Below the pieces are notes generated by a model that saw only the letters and a list, made by a program, of their open reading frames with translations, made no database searches and was not told where the DNA came from. The translations under genes and the position numbers were made by a program. From Choristocarpus tenellus KU-1152 (taxonomy: Eukaryota > Phaeophyceae): 20,565 nucleotides of DNA. The DNA lies in NCBI GenBank assembly GCA_964200185.2, contig CAXNAD020000389.1:1-20565 (forward strand). The letters run 5' to 3'. Within the stretch, counting starts at the first letter, position 1. Each line of letters begins with the position of its first letter. Shown here piece after piece: positions 18,661 to 20,565 of the stretch.

Positions 18661-20503
18661 CGCCCCAAGAGAGCTTGTGTCTTGGTCGACCAATCTACAA
18701 AATTGTGATATGACAATTGGAGGGATTTGTCTGAAAACGGTCCGAGGCCATAAGTGCAGCCTACCTACCCAACCCTCTCCAGTTCTAGGTGCGCCTCCTC
18801 TAGTTAGAGGTTTTTGGTGACGCTTAAGCATGTTGGAAAGCTTCCGTAGAATCGTTCTTTGTGAAGAACTGTTGTTGGGTTTCATGATAAACACACACTG
18901 AAAATCGATGAAGTTATTGATCGTTGTCTGCATTAGTCATCACCTGACACATGAACCAAAACCGACTCATCATATCGCTATGTACGATAATACTATGAAT
19001 TGTACCGCACGTTACATATCCGCACATGAAACTGTCACACTGTGGTTATATGGTGATAATGTGCAGATCTAGATTGCTATTTGTGTGAGTATGGACGAAG
19101 ATAGAAGAGATGGGCTCCTCACACGATCCTCCTCTGCTGAATGTGTTCACATGATTGAAAGAGATGAGTGATATCTATTGTACATGGCGGGGCTCTGTTT
19201 GTCACCTGTTGCTTCAAGAAAAAATCTCACCGAAAAATGAAATACCTACAATGTTTCCAGAAACCTCCATCATGATATAGGATATCGTCTTGGACATGTG
19301 GACTTCAACCTAGACCTACTTCTCTACAGATATCCCGCAAAGGTATGAACATGATCCCGAATGCTTTTAGTTACATATTGCTGTAATTCATATTGTATTC
19401 TGCACAAGTATCACAACACACAATGAAGGCATATAACACTAGTTACTGTGTCATATCATAGCGCGCACCATACAATATATGGGCAAGGAGGGGCTAGTTA
19501 GATTGTTGGGATGCTTCCCTAGCTCCTCACCCTGGAGCGCAGGACTAAACTAGGTTGGAGGGATAGGGGGGCAGGGTATAGCATAGCTGGTAGTAAAATA
19601 GTATATATTGATGATAGAAAAATATCTTTCACGTTTAGGACAACTGTTACTTTTTTGGGGGTTACTCTGACATTTGAATGGTTTTCATTGTTTTTTCCTC
19701 TTGACACACCTGAAAAATATCAGAGGGCATAATAATAAAAATGTATGATCACTATTTGTCCTGCCGACCATATGAAACCATACTGTAACCGTCGACTGGT
19801 GTTGTTATGTTCGTACCAGTACTCACAACAGGAAAGTTTACCGTGACACATAACTTTCCGCTGCCTTTCGTTTTATGTTTTTGTCCACCTTTAAAAAATC
19901 ACCTTGCATTTTTTTTTCTGTGATTTTTGTATTTTATCGAGGGAATTGCCAGTTTGATTGTCACAAATATGGAAAGTATGTAACACTATCTAGTATATTT
20001 CATGCATGGACTTACATATTTCATGGACTTAAGTTGAATTTTGATCAAAATTTGCTATTATCGTGGTACAGAAGGGAAATTGTAAAGTGTAGTACGAAAA
20101 AAGTTGGATTTAGTTCTACACAGTTTTCCTTTGTGGCTTATTTTTAGGAGGTAATGCAAAATGTAATGAATTGTTGAACTCCCTTAGAGAGAGAGGAAAC
20201 AATTTACTGAGGCGAAAGATATTTTCCCTTGATATGTCGATATTTTTGTGTACATACGTACATCCATTGCGCTCTCTCCAGACCAAAGTACAAATTTCCT
20301 CGGTTTTCACCAAAGCTTATATATTCTCTAGCATTGACGAATAGTTTACGTCACATTTTGACACCAGAAATATAACCTTTGCCAACTCCGTGTCGATCAC
20401 CAGAGCTATGTACTAAGTCCAAGAAATGTACACGTAGGTTGACAGTGTGGAGAAAAAAGCAGTAACTCTGCACACGAAAACCAAATAATAGAAAGGCTCA
20501 CAA
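18661..20503. other. Anonymous region, no recognisable gene
   Basis: The first part (to about 18940) has a minus-strand open frame (18933-18577) that overlaps the gag remnant and may be its 5' leader; no motif is recognised. The remainder is AT-rich, with T-runs around 19860-19935. Open frames are short and of low complexity. No RNA gene was identified. Confidence 0.4.
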
Positions 20504-20565
20504 TATCTGGGAGGGGGTGGCGGCTGTCCATTTGGGGTCAATTTTTCATGTCGTGATTTTTGGGG
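20504..20565 (+). mobile_element. Family B element, left part, cut by window edge
   Basis: Starts 'tatctgggaggggg' and matches, in the opposite orientation, the right end of the 161-bp element (16558 down to 16492), with few differences and a one-base gap in 'aatttttgcatgtcg'. The rest continues beyond the window. Confidence 0.65.

Noticed and set aside
1-20565. CRISPR array, operon or bacterial defence system
   Set aside because: No regularly spaced short direct repeats, no Shine-Dalgarno-led gene series. The coding content is spliced or retroelement-derived.

Overview
The window is nuclear DNA of a eukaryote. It carries one intact-looking spliced gene with GT-AG introns, a chromodomain-bearing Ty3/Gypsy retrotransposon with long terminal repeats, a decayed Ty1/Copia fragment, and several short inverted-repeat elements. 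The organism cannot be named from sequence alone. A secreted cysteine-containing discoidin-like protein with many small exons, beside chromovirus and Copia elements at moderate GC, would suit an alga such as a stramenopile (brown alga or diatom relatives). That is inference with low confidence. No bacterial or organellar signature was seen.

Layout. 1-61 is the end of a short inverted-repeat element (family A). 244-600 is a GC-rich degenerate tandem repeat. 559-972 (minus) is an unrecognised open stretch. 1079-1320 is a complete family A copy. 1321-5372 is anonymous, without a recognisable gene. 5373-11284 is a Ty3/Gypsy chromovirus: 5' LTR, primer-binding site, leader, linker, reverse transcriptase, RNase H, integrase, chromodomain, an unexplained ORF, polypurine tract and 3' LTR. 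Stops and frameshifts break it throughout, and gag and protease are not visible. A 210-bp insertion with a 6-bp target duplication, possibly a solo LTR, lies in its 5' part. 11723-14731 (plus) is the one gene that looks functional: seven exons, 320 residues, a signal peptide and two tandem F5/8 type C-like domains. 15724-16964 is a cluster of short inverted-repeat elements (two family A and two family B copies, one nested). 17340-18940 (minus) is a broken Copia gag-protease fragment. The rest to 20503 is anonymous, and a further family B copy runs off the right edge.

How it fits together. There is no operon or multi-gene system here. The biology is a secreted adhesion or carbohydrate-binding-type protein gene embedded in layers of old transposable elements. 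The most informative points are the intron-phase record of an internal domain duplication in the secreted gene, compensating indels around the reverse-transcriptase active site, a nested insertion with an apparent target duplication, and two related families of short inverted-repeat elements with a shared terminal motif. I found no convincing undescribed molecular system.
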